Below, in pieces: positions 25,065-33,807 of a stretch of 41,559 nt of DNA; the stretch's first letter is position 1, and the number at the start of each line of letters is the position of its first letter. This DNA comes from Bacteroides sp. (GTDB lineage: Bacteria; Bacteroidota; Bacteroidia; Bacteroidales; Bacteroidaceae): contig JAJBTC010000072.1 in NCBI GenBank assembly GCA_020861095.1, positions 1-41,559 of the forward strand, written 5' to 3'. The notes below the pieces were generated by a model that was not told where the DNA came from, did not search any database, and was given only the letters and a program-made list of their open reading frames with translations. Position numbers and translations under genes: made by a program.

Positions 25065-25541
25065 TTACAGGTATCCCTCTTCTCCAGAGTAGAGGTCTGA
25101 TCTACGGTATAGCTCCTGTGCTTTCTCTTTTCCCACACGGGTAAAGGAAAGCACAAATCCCTCTTCAAAGAAAAGGAATTCGATCTGATCACCCATTCTC
25201 ACATCTACCCAACGCATCCTATCTATCCGTTGGTAATGACGGAAACAATGGTAGAGATAGGGATTGATGCTGTTCTCTATATCGATCAACAAGTTGGCTT
25301 TCAGACATATCGCTCCAGCATCGGACCGGGTGTTCCAGTCAAAACCAAATTTCAGCAAAGCCTCTGTATCGGTAGGACACCGGATATAGCTGTGGTGCAT
25401 GAGCGGATCTGTGACACTCTCCCATCCGGACATATCCTGCCGGGTCAGGATGTTCCCGATCTCTTCTCTGGTGTGTCCCAGACAGGTCTGCAGGACAGAG
25501 AAAAGACGTACGATAGAAACTGAATAAATTTCGTTGTCCAT
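25065..25541 (-). CDS. Unrecognised 158-aa protein
   Basis: I do not recognise this protein. It is 158 aa, soluble, without signal peptide or transmembrane segment. It is balanced in composition with regular hydrophobic spacing (VRLFSVLQTCLGHTREEIGNIL, LKFGFDWNTRSDAGAICLKANLLIDIENSINPYL, IEFLFFEEGFVLSFTRVGKE), which argues for a real gene. It lies 117 bases upstream of the ATPase-DUF4435 pair on the same strand, separated by that pair's own probable promoter. It may therefore be an independent gene or an accessory to the pair. No paralogue is in the window. Confidence 0.65.
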   Translation of the reverse strand: MDNEIYSVSIVRLFSVLQTCLGHTREEIGNILTRQDMSGWESVTDPLMHHSYIRCPTDTEALLKFGFDWNTRSDAGAICLKANLLIDIENSINPYLYHCFRHYQRIDRMRWVDVRMGDQIEFLFFEEGFVLSFTRVGKEKAQELYRRSDLYSGEEGYL

Positions 25542-26021
25542 AAGTTCAATGAGATTAGCAAAGCCATACTACGGTATGGCAGAAAGAACACAAGCAGACT
25601 CCGTTCTTTTTTCGGGAAAACATCTTTCCGGAATGTATATACTTCCGTATCCGGGGTCCTTTTACCAAAAATACCACAGATCCGACAGTAGACAAGGAAA
25701 TAAAACCGCCGATAATGGTATTTCCAGACACAGGCAAACGAAACCATCAATCTTTCAACCATTTATCATTTCCCTGATACTGACTTCCGTTCTACCCATG
25801 CGTTCCTTTTCACTGAAAAAGGTATACTTTCTTCTGCCAGATCTTCCGGAAAAAGGAAGTCTCCTGGCTTCCGGTCTCAGGGGATCCCTGATCAGCGGAA
25901 ACCGGAATGTGTGAGGTGTATAAAGCATATTCCGGTTCGCTCTTTTCTGCCTGCGGAGTAAACAAATCCAATCCGATTTTGTATACCTTGGTAGCATATA
26001 TATATAGAATGTGCCCCGGAT
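25542..26021. other. Intergenic stretch without a convincing gene
   Basis: About 480 bases between divergent genes. Overlapping open frames on both strands (for example 25534-25914 plus and 25445-25762 minus) have no recognisable domains and cross each other, so I call none of them. Confidence 0.45.
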
Positions 26022-26138
26022 ATTTTCGCAAGTGAACTTGCGCAATGCCTCCCGGCTTTCACTATATGTAGAGAATATAGGATGCGCCTCAGACATTTTC
26101 GCAAGTGAACTTGCGCAATGCCTCGGCTTTCACTATAT
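26022..26138 (+). repeat. Duplicated 45-base element in the EamA promoter region
   Basis: Two direct copies, 26022-26067 and 26095-26138, share ATTTTCGCAAGTGAACTTGC, GCAATGCCTC, GGCTTTCACTATAT, the first with two extra bases. Each contains the dyad CGCAAGT-GA-ACTTGCG. The second copy runs straight into TATATTTG (26134-26141), the -7 box of the transporter; the first copy has the degenerate TATATGTA at the same place. Confidence 0.75.
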
Positions 26139-26141
26139 TTG
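26134..26141 (+). promoter_or_regulatory. -7 box of the EamA transporter promoter
   Basis: TATATTTG on the plus strand, about 28 bases before the ATG at 26169, immediately downstream of a duplicated dyad that could bind a regulator. Confidence 0.6.
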
Positions 26142-26168
26142 CCGGTAATTTCAAAAACGATCCTTTGG

Positions 26169-27086
26169 ATGTCAAACGATAAAAGCCTGAAAGGGCATGC
26201 CGCCATGCTGGCTGCCAATGTATTGTGGGGGCTGAATGCTCCTATCGGAAAATCTGTGTTAGGGGTATTCAGTGCTCTTTCGGTGACCACTTTCCGTATG
26301 GTAGGAGCAGCCGTTGCCTTCTGGATACTCTCTCTTTTCCTTCCCCGCGAGCACATCGATCACAAGGATATGCTGAAACTCTTCTTTGCGGCATTGTTCG
26401 GTGTAGTATTCAACCAGGGAATGTTTGTATTTGGCTTGTCACTCACCTCTCCGATCGATGCTTCCATCGTTACCACCACCACGCCGATCATCACCATGAT
26501 CGTGGCTGCTTTGTATCTGAAAGAGCCTGTGACCCACAAGAAAGTAACAGGGATATTTGTGGGAGCCATGGGAGCGCTGATCCTGATCCTCAGCAGTCAG
26601 ACCGACGCCGGGGGTAAGTCGGGCAGTATTTTAGGAGATATTCTCTGTCTGGTGGCCCAACTGAGCTTTGCTATTTATCTGACGGTATTCCGCGGACTGA
26701 TCTCCCGGTATTCTCCGGTCACCATCAGCAAGTGGTTGTTTATCTATGCTTCCCTGTGCTACCTTCCTTTCTCGTATCGCGACATCGCCTCGATAGATTT
26801 CCAGTCCATACCGTGGCCACTCTGGGCACAGATCGGATATGTGGTACTGGGAGCTACTTTCCTTTCTTACATCTGTATGATGACGGGCCAGAAACTTCTG
26901 CGTCCCACCATCGTGAGTATGTACAATTACGTACAGCCGATCGTAGCTTCCATCGTTACTGTGGCCCTGGGAATGGACGTGTTCGGCTGGCAAAAAGGGG
27001 TAGCCATCGGACTGGCCTTTCTGGGAGTATACATTGTGACACAAAGCAAATCCAGGGAACAACTGGAAGCAGAAGGAAAACTCTGA
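26169..27086 (+). CDS. EamA-family (DMT) transporter
   Basis: Drug/metabolite transporter superfamily protein with two EamA repeats, 305 aa from the ATG at 26169 (MSNDKSLKGHAAML). The frame is open 17 codons further but that part covers the promoter. About ten hydrophobic helices are visible, with the family pattern at each repeat start (AAMLAANVLWGLNAPIGKSVL; GDILCLVAQLSFAIYLTVFRGL) and the repeat-end pattern LEPVT-like YLKEPVTHKKVTGIFVGAMGAL. Inner-membrane transport of small metabolites such as amino acids or drugs is expected; the substrate cannot be read from sequence. Monocistronic, with its own promoter. Confidence 0.93.
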   Translation: MSNDKSLKGHAAMLAANVLWGLNAPIGKSVLGVFSALSVTTFRMVGAAVAFWILSLFLPREHIDHKDMLKLFFAALFGVVFNQGMFVFGLSLTSPIDASIVTTTTPIITMIVAALYLKEPVTHKKVTGIFVGAMGALILILSSQTDAGGKSGSILGDILCLVAQLSFAIYLTVFRGLISRYSPVTISKWLFIYASLCYLPFSYRDIASIDFQSIPWPLWAQIGYVVLGATFLSYICMMTGQKLLRPTIVSMYNYVQPIVASIVTVALGMDVFGWQKGVAIGLAFLGVYIVTQSKSREQLEAEGKL

Positions 27087-27157
27087 GAAGGGTTTTTCAC
27101 GACGTGTAGGAGCCCTCTGCTCCGCCCACAACCGGAGGGGTTATACCGGCCTGATAC

Positions 27158-28261
27158 TCAGGAGCACCGATCGCGCAATTCCCGGAAATAGGTATCCAAC
27201 AGTTCTTTGGCAGCCATGAAAGAAGTGAGTTCGCCCTGCAGCACCTGTTGTTCCTTCTGCCGGAAAAGCGGTGCTACGACCGGATGATGATAAAAACTAT
27301 CCCGTAGCTGCTCATTGATACTCTCATACATCCAGTACTTGCTTTGCTCGTTGCGGCGATATTCGAAATAACCGTTTGCTTTGACAAAGGCAATGTATTC
27401 GTAGACCATATCCCAGATCTCTTTGACACCGAGGTTGTAGAAACCGGAATAGGTGAGCACCTGTGGGGTCCAGCCCGATTCCGGGGCCGGGAACAGGTGC
27501 AGGGCATTGCGGAACTGGGTAGCTGCCAGCTGAGCCTTCTCTATATTGTTACCATCGGCTTTATTGATCACGATGCAATCGGCCATCTCCATGATCCCCC
27601 GTTTGATCCCCTGCAGTTCATCGCCCGTACCGGCCAGCTGGATGAGCAGGAAAAAGTCGACCATAGAATGTACGGCAGTCTCACTCTGTCCCACTCCCAC
27701 CGTCTCCACAAATATCTTATCAAATCCGGCAGCCTCACACAGGATGATCGTCTCCCGTGTTTTGCGTGCCACTCCTCCCAGAGATCCGGCCGAGGGGCTG
27801 GGGCGTATGAAAGAATCGGGATGTACGGAAAGCTTTTCCATACGTGTCTTGTCTCCCAGGATACTTCCCCGGCTGCGCTCGCTACTGGGGTCAATGGCCA
27901 GTACGGCCAATTTGCCACCCTTTTCCAGCACATGCAGCCCGAAAACATCAATAGAGGTACTTTTTCCGGCACCCGGCACCCCACTGATCCCGATACGAAC
28001 GGAGTTTCCCGCATACGGCAGGCATTTCTCTATCACCTCCTGGGCCACCGCCTGATGTTCGGGAAGTACGCTCTCTACCAGCGTGACCGCCTGGCTCAGG
28101 ATGGTAATATTTCCCTGGCGTATACCCTCGACATACTCATCCACAGAGAGTTCGCGCCGGCGGACCTTGCGTTTCAGATAAGGGTTCACGGAAGAGGGTT
28201 GCTCCACTCCCGCGTTGACTACAAGTCCTTTGTATGCTTCGTTGTTTTCAGGATGTTCCAT
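27158..28261 (-). CDS. meaB: MeaB/ArgK-family GTPase, methylmalonyl-CoA mutase chaperone
   Basis: G3E-family GTPase MeaB, 367 aa. P-loop GVPGAGKS (about 94-101), AVLAIDPSSERSRGSILGDKTRM (switch and base-stack region), FVETVGVGQSE and the guanine-specificity motif NKAD are present, and the C-terminal dimerisation arm is complete. MeaB loads and protects adenosylcobalamin on methylmalonyl-CoA mutase, part of the succinate-to-propionate route used by Bacteroidales. The mutase genes are not in the window. The gene stands alone; the repeat region C lies directly upstream, so its promoter is probably within or just beside that repeat. Confidence 0.95.
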   Translation of the reverse strand: MEHPENNEAYKGLVVNAGVEQPSSVNPYLKRKVRRRELSVDEYVEGIRQGNITILSQAVTLVESVLPEHQAVAQEVIEKCLPYAGNSVRIGISGVPGAGKSTSIDVFGLHVLEKGGKLAVLAIDPSSERSRGSILGDKTRMEKLSVHPDSFIRPSPSAGSLGGVARKTRETIILCEAAGFDKIFVETVGVGQSETAVHSMVDFFLLIQLAGTGDELQGIKRGIMEMADCIVINKADGNNIEKAQLAATQFRNALHLFPAPESGWTPQVLTYSGFYNLGVKEIWDMVYEYIAFVKANGYFEYRRNEQSKYWMYESINEQLRDSFYHHPVVAPLFRQKEQQVLQGELTSFMAAKELLDTYFRELRDRCS

Positions 28262-28698
28262 CTGCCACTTATAAATTACTACTTACAACTTATAACTTAA
28301 ATAAGTGTTCATCATTCATTATATATATCCTATTCCGTACCCTGTAGAGACGCATATTTGCGTCTCAGCATACCGAATGGGAAGGCATAGACTCATGCGG
28401 GATGTCTATTCTGTTGGACCTGCACCGCGGAGACGTACGCTTCTGGGTTGTATCTGCATTGCGGAGACGCACAACCTGTGGGTTGGACCTGCACCGCGGA
28501 GACGCACAACCTGTGGGTTGGACCTGCACCGCGGAGACGCACGCCGTGCGTCTCTACAGGCAGCCCCTATCTCTGTAGACAAAGTCTTATAAACTCATTG
28601 TGTATATACCTGTCATAGATAAATCGTATCGTGTGTATGTACGAAATCCCAAGGATTATATATACAATGAAGGATGAATACTTACTACTTAAAACTTA
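28262..28698. repeat. Palindromic repeat region C with 35-bp tandem units
   Basis: Between meaB and the DUF1573 gene. Inverted flanks GTTCATCATTCATTATATAT (about 28306-28325) and TATATATACAATGAAGGATG (28661-28680) bracket the region. Inside are a solo palindrome (GTAGAGACGCATATTTGCGTCTC, 28344-28366 region) and three tandem units of 34-35 bases starting at 28415, 28449 and 28484 (TGGACCTGCACCGCGGAGAC..). A fourth unit at 28519 switches after GGAGACGCAC into GCCGTGCGTCTCTAC, completing the dispersed palindrome. No coding capacity. Confidence 0.8.
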
Positions 28699-29772
28699 TC
28701 ACTTACTACTTATAATATTTACTTCTACTTTCGGCTTTACCGGATCATTGGTTATGATCAGGAATCTCAACGGTTTTCTACTCTTATTCAGATTTTTCTT
28801 TTGCACCACTACCTGCAGCGTAGTCACCTCACCGGGTTGTAAAGTAGCCTTCTTCAAACGCAACTCGATGGCATTATTGAATACTTGCAGGCGGTTGACC
28901 TGCAACGGAGAATGTCCGTCATTCACTAAAAATACTTCATGGATAGCCCGGTTGCGCTTAGTTAATTGAGTAGTCAGATCGATTTCCGTCTCCGAGATAT
29001 GTATCCTGGGGGCATTTGCCCTTTCCGTCTCAGACATCCCGGAAAAATCGGGCAGCATGACTGCCGACAGAGGTAACTCGTTCTCTTCATTCACCTTATC
29101 TCCCGCAAACCGGGCCAGATAGACAGAAGTCTGAGTAAGGCCATAATCAGGCAGTTTTTCCGTATCTAAGGTCAACCGGATGATGCCCCGTTTTCCCTTC
29201 AATAACACCTCCGGCTCTTTCTCCATGTTCACATAATGAGGCAAGTGCATCAACGTCGGTTCATAAGGCCGGTCGGACGTATTCACCACATTGAGTACAA
29301 GCTGCGGATCTTCTCCCCAGTGGCTGTCCGGAAATTCCAGACTGGCCTTGTCGATCAGTATCTGACCGATGGCATGTTCATAGATCCGGCTGTAATCGGA
29401 TATTTCCTGAACCACTTCCCCCGTAAACCGCAGATAGACCAGGGAAGGAGAAGCGTTGCTATAGATCGCGACCGACTTGTCAAACCGACCCAATGCTTTG
29501 GCATCGAACGTAGCACTCACCCTACCCTGCTCTCCGGGAGCAATAGGAGTCTTTGTCCAGTTGGCTACCGCACATCCGCACGAAGTAGTAACCTGTGTAA
29601 GCACCAAAGGTTCACTACCGGTATTGGTAATGGCATATTCGACGGTGACCGGATGTTTCCATTCGACCTGTCCGAAATAGTGAGTTTCTTTATTGGAAGT
29701 GAGCCGGGGCTGCGCTATCAACGAACAAACGGATACAAGAAAAATATATAATAGCCATATACTGCGTTTCAT
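28699..29772 (-). CDS. Exported DUF1573 protein
   Basis: Secreted protein with DUF1573 domains, 357 aa from the ATG at 29772; a GTG three codons earlier is possible. The signal peptide (about 1-20, SIWLLYIFLVSVCSLIAQ) is followed by an immunoglobulin-like DUF1573 repeat (about 25-125; HYFGQVEWKHPVTVEYAITNTGSEPLVLTQVTTSCGCAVANWTKTPIAPGE) with the typical TSCGCA motif. Two further beta-sandwich blocks follow (EFPDSHWGEDPQLVLNVVNTS; HEVFLVNDGHSPLQVNRLQVF), the last keeping the fold but not the CGC motif. The family is common in the Bacteroidetes envelope and of unknown function; the CGC pair could bind metal or cross-link. Monocistronic. Confidence 0.9.
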   Translation of the reverse strand: MKRSIWLLYIFLVSVCSLIAQPRLTSNKETHYFGQVEWKHPVTVEYAITNTGSEPLVLTQVTTSCGCAVANWTKTPIAPGEQGRVSATFDAKALGRFDKSVAIYSNASPSLVYLRFTGEVVQEISDYSRIYEHAIGQILIDKASLEFPDSHWGEDPQLVLNVVNTSDRPYEPTLMHLPHYVNMEKEPEVLLKGKRGIIRLTLDTEKLPDYGLTQTSVYLARFAGDKVNEENELPLSAVMLPDFSGMSETERANAPRIHISETEIDLTTQLTKRNRAIHEVFLVNDGHSPLQVNRLQVFNNAIELRLKKATLQPGEVTTLQVVVQKKNLNKSRKPLRFLIITNDPVKPKVEVNIISSK

Positions 29773-29805
29773 AAGATTCACTTATGGTTTTGTGGGTTAG
29801 AAACG

Positions 29806-29813
29806 CAAAAATA
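29806..29813 (-). promoter_or_regulatory. -7 box of the DUF1573 gene promoter
   Basis: TATTTTTG on the minus strand, about 34 bases before the ATG; a TTTTG lies about 22 bases further upstream, slightly long for a -33. Confidence 0.55.
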
Positions 29814-30285
29814 ACTGTTTTTGATGAAAAAGAGACAAAAATCAGATTTTATTCTCCACACGATCCGGGAATCCGATGTCATGTTTCCTATTCACAACTA
29901 TCCGGGAATTTCCTATGGATGGACAAACAAATACCGAAAGCCTGAAAAGAATTTCCTGATCAGATCCTATATCCAGAAGTTAACGTCCCGGAAAAGAAAT
30001 CATAGAGTAAGTGAATAAAGAAACGTATGATCTGTACGTATAAGCGGAAGTTCATCATTCATTGTATGTATACGATTGTGGTACACTATAGACGAAATCA
30101 CAGAAACTCCTGTTGTAGATAGATGGCTTATAAATGGTGTACCACCTCTCTGCCGCATAACGGAGCACGATACATATAATTAATGTCTTTGGTTCCTCAC
30201 CATCTTCCGATCTGCTTCCATAATACAAATACAGTGCCTTTCGCTCCTTTCCTTTTTCCGGTTTCATAATTCCAAATTAGTTCTT
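29814..30285. other. Intergenic region between divergent genes
   Basis: About 470 bases. Open frames at 29821-30018 (plus) and 30055-30267 (minus) have no domain and poor start context, so I call neither. One copy of GTTCATCATTCATTGTATGT at 30050-30069 repeats the flank motif of repeat region C. Confidence 0.5.
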
Positions 30286-30293
30286 TATATTTG
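30286..30293 (+). promoter_or_regulatory. -7 box of the epimerase promoter
   Basis: TATATTTG on the plus strand, 27 bases before the ATG at 30320. Confidence 0.65.
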
Positions 30294-30319
30294 TAGGTAG
30301 AACAAATCCTCATTATACC

Positions 30320-31201
30320 ATGAACACATTATCCAATGAATATCTCACCATCCGGGTATCCGGAAAAGGAGCCGAACTTTGCAGCCTGTTCAGCCATGAC
30401 ACCCAAAGTGAATGCCTGTGGCAAGCCGATCCGACTTACTGGAAAAGACACTCCCCTGTACTGTTCCCCATTGTGGGTAGCGTATGGGAAAATCAGTACC
30501 GTTATCAGGGAAAAACGTACTACCTGTCGCAGCACGGATTCGCACGTGACCGGGAGTTCGAACTGATCTTAGAAAAAGAGGATGAACTCCGGTATCGTCT
30601 GGTCAGTGACGAAGAGACCCGCAAGGTATATCCTTTCGATTTCTGCCTGGAGATCGGCTACCGGCTGGAAGAGAAACGGGTAGAGGTGATATGGAACGTA
30701 AAGAATCCGGCACAGGAGAAACTCTACTTCCAGATCGGTGCTCACCCTGCATTTAACTATCCGGATTTCCACGCGCCGGATAAGATACACGGATATTTCG
30801 GCTTCGACCGGATGGAAGATCTAAGCTATATACTGATCCCGGAAAAAGGATGTGCCGATCCGCAGACCTCCTATCCCCTGGTACTGGATAGCAACGGACG
30901 ACTTCCTATAGATATCCATACTTTTGGCAAAGACGCGCTGATCCTGGAAAACAGTCAGTTGAAAAAAGTCTCTCTGTACGACCCGAAGGGGAATCTGCGG
31001 CTCAGCCTCCATTTTGACGCTCCGGTGATAGGCCTCTGGTCGCCTCCGGGCAAAAACGCTCCGTTTGTATGTATCGAACCCTGGTACGGACGGTGCGACC
31101 GCGCCGGATTCACCGGAGCATTTGACCGGAAAGACTGGATACAGTTACTCGAAGCCGGTGAAGAGTTCCAGGCAAGTTACACAATAGAAATCCATAACTG
31201 A
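30320..31201 (+). CDS. Aldose 1-epimerase family protein (LacX/YeaD-like)
   Basis: Galactose-mutarotase-fold protein, 293 aa, cytoplasmic (no signal peptide). The LacX-like subgroup pattern is present: LWQADPTYWKRHSPVLFPIVG, then QHGFARDREF with His72, then FQIGAHPAFNYPD with His142, and CIEPWYG with Glu253 as the general base. In aldose epimerases two histidines and one glutamate interconvert the alpha and beta anomers of sugars; all three are in the expected order here. The sugar is not predictable; hexose or hexose-6-phosphate are both known for related proteins. It is followed 47 bases later by the beta-helix gene on the same strand, possibly co-transcribed. Confidence 0.92.
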   Translation: MNTLSNEYLTIRVSGKGAELCSLFSHDTQSECLWQADPTYWKRHSPVLFPIVGSVWENQYRYQGKTYYLSQHGFARDREFELILEKEDELRYRLVSDEETRKVYPFDFCLEIGYRLEEKRVEVIWNVKNPAQEKLYFQIGAHPAFNYPDFHAPDKIHGYFGFDRMEDLSYILIPEKGCADPQTSYPLVLDSNGRLPIDIHTFGKDALILENSQLKKVSLYDPKGNLRLSLHFDAPVIGLWSPPGKNAPFVCIEPWYGRCDRAGFTGAFDRKDWIQLLEAGEEFQASYTIEIHN

Positions 31202-31248
31202 TCTTACCTAATAAACCCTGGACCCATTTCCAACACCAGCTACACTGC

Positions 31249-33807
31249 ATGATGACAAGATTACTTTCTATATGCCCCGGCCTGATCACGGGTTTCCTGA
31301 CCGTGATCTATGCACAGACACCGTATACCTCCCTTCACCCGGAAGATCCGATCGGGTGGGATCAAAAAGAGAATAAGATCTTCTATCAGGAAAAAGAGAT
31401 CATTCTGAATGAAAAGAATTTCTTTATCGACGGTAGGTTGAGCGATCAGCAGATCGGAGATCATCCGTATGTATTCAATTCCATCCAACAGGCCGTAGCC
31501 CATCTGCAGGATGGGACCGAGGAGGAACCCATGAGGCTTCATATCGCTCCGTATGTATACTGGATCGATGATCCGGACGATGAAACTGTCCGGATGCCTG
31601 TGCAGGGAAGTGTTCCGTTTGGTATGACGATCCGTTGCAACTGGCTCACCCTTTACGGACTGTCCCGGGACCCGCAGGACGTGGTGCTGGCCAGTAACCG
31701 CGGACAGACGCAGGGAGCTTCGGGCAACTATACCATGTTTTTCTTTGATGGCGATGGCCTCTGTGTAGAAAACCTGACGATGGGCAACTATTGCAACGTA
31801 GATCTGGAATACCGTTTGCTACCTGGGCTCAACCGTGAAAAAAGAACATCTACCATCACCCAGGCACAGCTGGCCATGTGCAACGGAGATAAGATCGTGG
31901 CCCGCAATTGTCGGTTTATCAGCCGGCTCAATTCGTACCCTCTGGGCAGAGGCAGGCGCACGCTCTTCGATCGGTGCTATTTCGAATGCACAGACGATGC
32001 CCTGGCGGGCACAGGGGTATATCTGGATTGCCGATTCACCTTTTTCAGTTCCAAACCGTTCTATCAGACACACGGTACAGGGGCAGCCTTTCTGAATTGC
32101 GACTTCCATATCCTTACCCGCAACCGGCAATACCTGACCAAAGTGGGTAGTCCGGTGACATTAGTCGATTGCAGATTTACCCACGAGACAGACTCTCTCT
32201 TTATCGGATGGACACAGGACCCTATGGACGACCTGCGTTGCTATCAGTACCATGTGACACTCAATGGCACTCCGGTCCGGGTACATGCCAATAAACCCTG
32301 GCTCACAGTAGATATGACAGGGAAACCCATACTGGATGCCTACCGGATCGAATACCAGGATCGTATCTTATACAACACGTATAATCTGTTACAGGGAGAA
32401 GACGATTGGGATCCGATGGATATAAAAACACACATTTTATCCGCAGAAAAGCAATTCGGACGTCCACTGACCGGACTATCCACTTACCTGCGGATCACTC
32501 CGGAAAAAGAGCAGATCGAATCGGGCAGTTCGGTAGCCGCTCTGTCCGTAGTTCCTCTGAGATTCGGGAATTACGCCAGTACAGATACGAAAACAACCTG
32601 GAGTGTATCCCAGGAACAATCTGCCTATGTGAGGGTGAACCCAATGACAACTAAGTGCTTAGTCAAAGGAACGAATGAGAACGATGAGACACAGACGGTA
32701 TGGATCCTGGCTCATACTGCGTCGGGGCTGGAATCGGCAGCTGTGCTGACTGTGGCTCCGGGATTTACAGATCCTCCCGCGTTCTTATCTCCTCCCCGGA
32801 TCACTAAAAACGGCGGGACCTATCAGGTAGAATACCAACTGGATCTGCAAGGCCGGAAAGACGAGTCTTTGATCACCTGGTACCGCTGTGAGAATGCCGA
32901 AGGAGCAGGAGCACAAAAAGTAGCTGTCTCCCGCAGAGGTATGCCGGAATATACCTACGAACCCACCCGGGCAGATCAGGGATATTATTTCATGGCAACG
33001 GTAGAACCGAAACACTTGCGTTGCCACCCCGGAGAGGCAGTGAGTATATGCTCCGGTGAACCGGCAGAGGAGATACTCTCCGGATCTTCCGGATACAAGT
33101 GGACTACGGATTTCCGGAACTTCCCTACGGACTATCAACCGGAACTGATCCCGGGTATCTGGACAGTAGACGCTTATAAGCCTTCGGATGTACGTGACTT
33201 TGACTGGACACCAGACCCTACCCGGGGATGGGAATATACACTGGGATGGGACAATGCGAAAGTATACGGGCTCACCCAGGTGAGCCGGGGAGCCCGCCTG
33301 CTATACACTCCCTTAGAAAAAGAATATGGAGATATGTCTCTCTGGTTGGAACTGGCTCCCTGTAAATCGGCCGGGCAGGGATTCGGAAGTGCTACCGGTC
33401 AATACATGGATATATACATCAGGTTCGATCCATACACACTCTCCGGGTATGGGTTACGTATCATCCGAACAACCAAATACGATCACGCGGTGGATTTCAT
33501 GTTGATGAAGTATGAGAATGGAGAAGCCACTCCGATCTCCGAAGTACACTCATCCAATTGCTTTGTAACCACCTGCCAGATCCGGCTGAAAACCGAAAAA
33601 ACCGGCAACGGACAGGAAAAGCTCTATGCTTCTGCCAGGACCACAGGCTCTCCTTCTCCATCGCCCCATCCGGAAGTCGGAGAAGAGGTTCGGATCTCCT
33701 CTTTCATAGACGCGTCTCCTTACGGAGGTATAGGAATACAACATACAGGATCTACAGGTACCAATGCTATATTGTTGCAAAGACTGGAATGTACATGGGA
33801 AGAGTAA
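31249..33807 (+). CDS. Secreted right-handed beta-helix protein, pectinesterase-like
   Basis: Large secreted protein of 852 aa. A signal peptide (about 1-22, LSICPGLITGFLTVIYAQ) is followed by a region (about 60-360) with the stacked-strand pattern of a right-handed beta-helix: FNSIQQAVAHLQ, RLHIAPYVYW, MTIRCNWLTLYGLSRDP, LCVENLTMGNYCNVD, VARNCRFISRLNSY, LFDRCYFECTDDALAGTGVYLDCRF, AFLNCDFHI. This resembles family CE8 pectinesterases and polysaccharide-lyase helices, but I do not see the CE8 catalytic motifs QDTL and DFIFG, so enzymatic type is open. About 410-500 looks like an Ig-like bacterial surface domain and the last 250 residues like a beta-sandwich carbohydrate-binding module (WTTDFRNFPTD, MSLWLELAPCKSAG). 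Likely acts on a plant or host polysaccharide outside the cytoplasm. A short hypothetical function should not be assigned. Confidence 0.75.
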   Translation: MMTRLLSICPGLITGFLTVIYAQTPYTSLHPEDPIGWDQKENKIFYQEKEIILNEKNFFIDGRLSDQQIGDHPYVFNSIQQAVAHLQDGTEEEPMRLHIAPYVYWIDDPDDETVRMPVQGSVPFGMTIRCNWLTLYGLSRDPQDVVLASNRGQTQGASGNYTMFFFDGDGLCVENLTMGNYCNVDLEYRLLPGLNREKRTSTITQAQLAMCNGDKIVARNCRFISRLNSYPLGRGRRTLFDRCYFECTDDALAGTGVYLDCRFTFFSSKPFYQTHGTGAAFLNCDFHILTRNRQYLTKVGSPVTLVDCRFTHETDSLFIGWTQDPMDDLRCYQYHVTLNGTPVRVHANKPWLTVDMTGKPILDAYRIEYQDRILYNTYNLLQGEDDWDPMDIKTHILSAEKQFGRPLTGLSTYLRITPEKEQIESGSSVAALSVVPLRFGNYASTDTKTTWSVSQEQSAYVRVNPMTTKCLVKGTNENDETQTVWILAHTASGLESAAVLTVAPGFTDPPAFLSPPRITKNGGTYQVEYQLDLQGRKDESLITWYRCENAEGAGAQKVAVSRRGMPEYTYEPTRADQGYYFMATVEPKHLRCHPGEAVSICSGEPAEEILSGSSGYKWTTDFRNFPTDYQPELIPGIWTVDAYKPSDVRDFDWTPDPTRGWEYTLGWDNAKVYGLTQVSRGARLLYTPLEKEYGDMSLWLELAPCKSAGQGFGSATGQYMDIYIRFDPYTLSGYGLRIIRTTKYDHAVDFMLMKYENGEATPISEVHSSNCFVTTCQIRLKTEKTGNGQEKLYASARTTGSPSPSPHPEVGEEVRISSFIDASPYGGIGIQHTGSTGTNAILLQRLECTWEE

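Noticed and set aside
25445..25914. Overlapping open frames on both strands between the 158-aa gene and the EamA transporter
   Set aside because: They overlap each other, lack domains and have poor start context.
29821..30267. Small open frames between the DUF1573 and epimerase genes
   Set aside because: Short, no domain, and they lie between two promoters of neighbouring genes.
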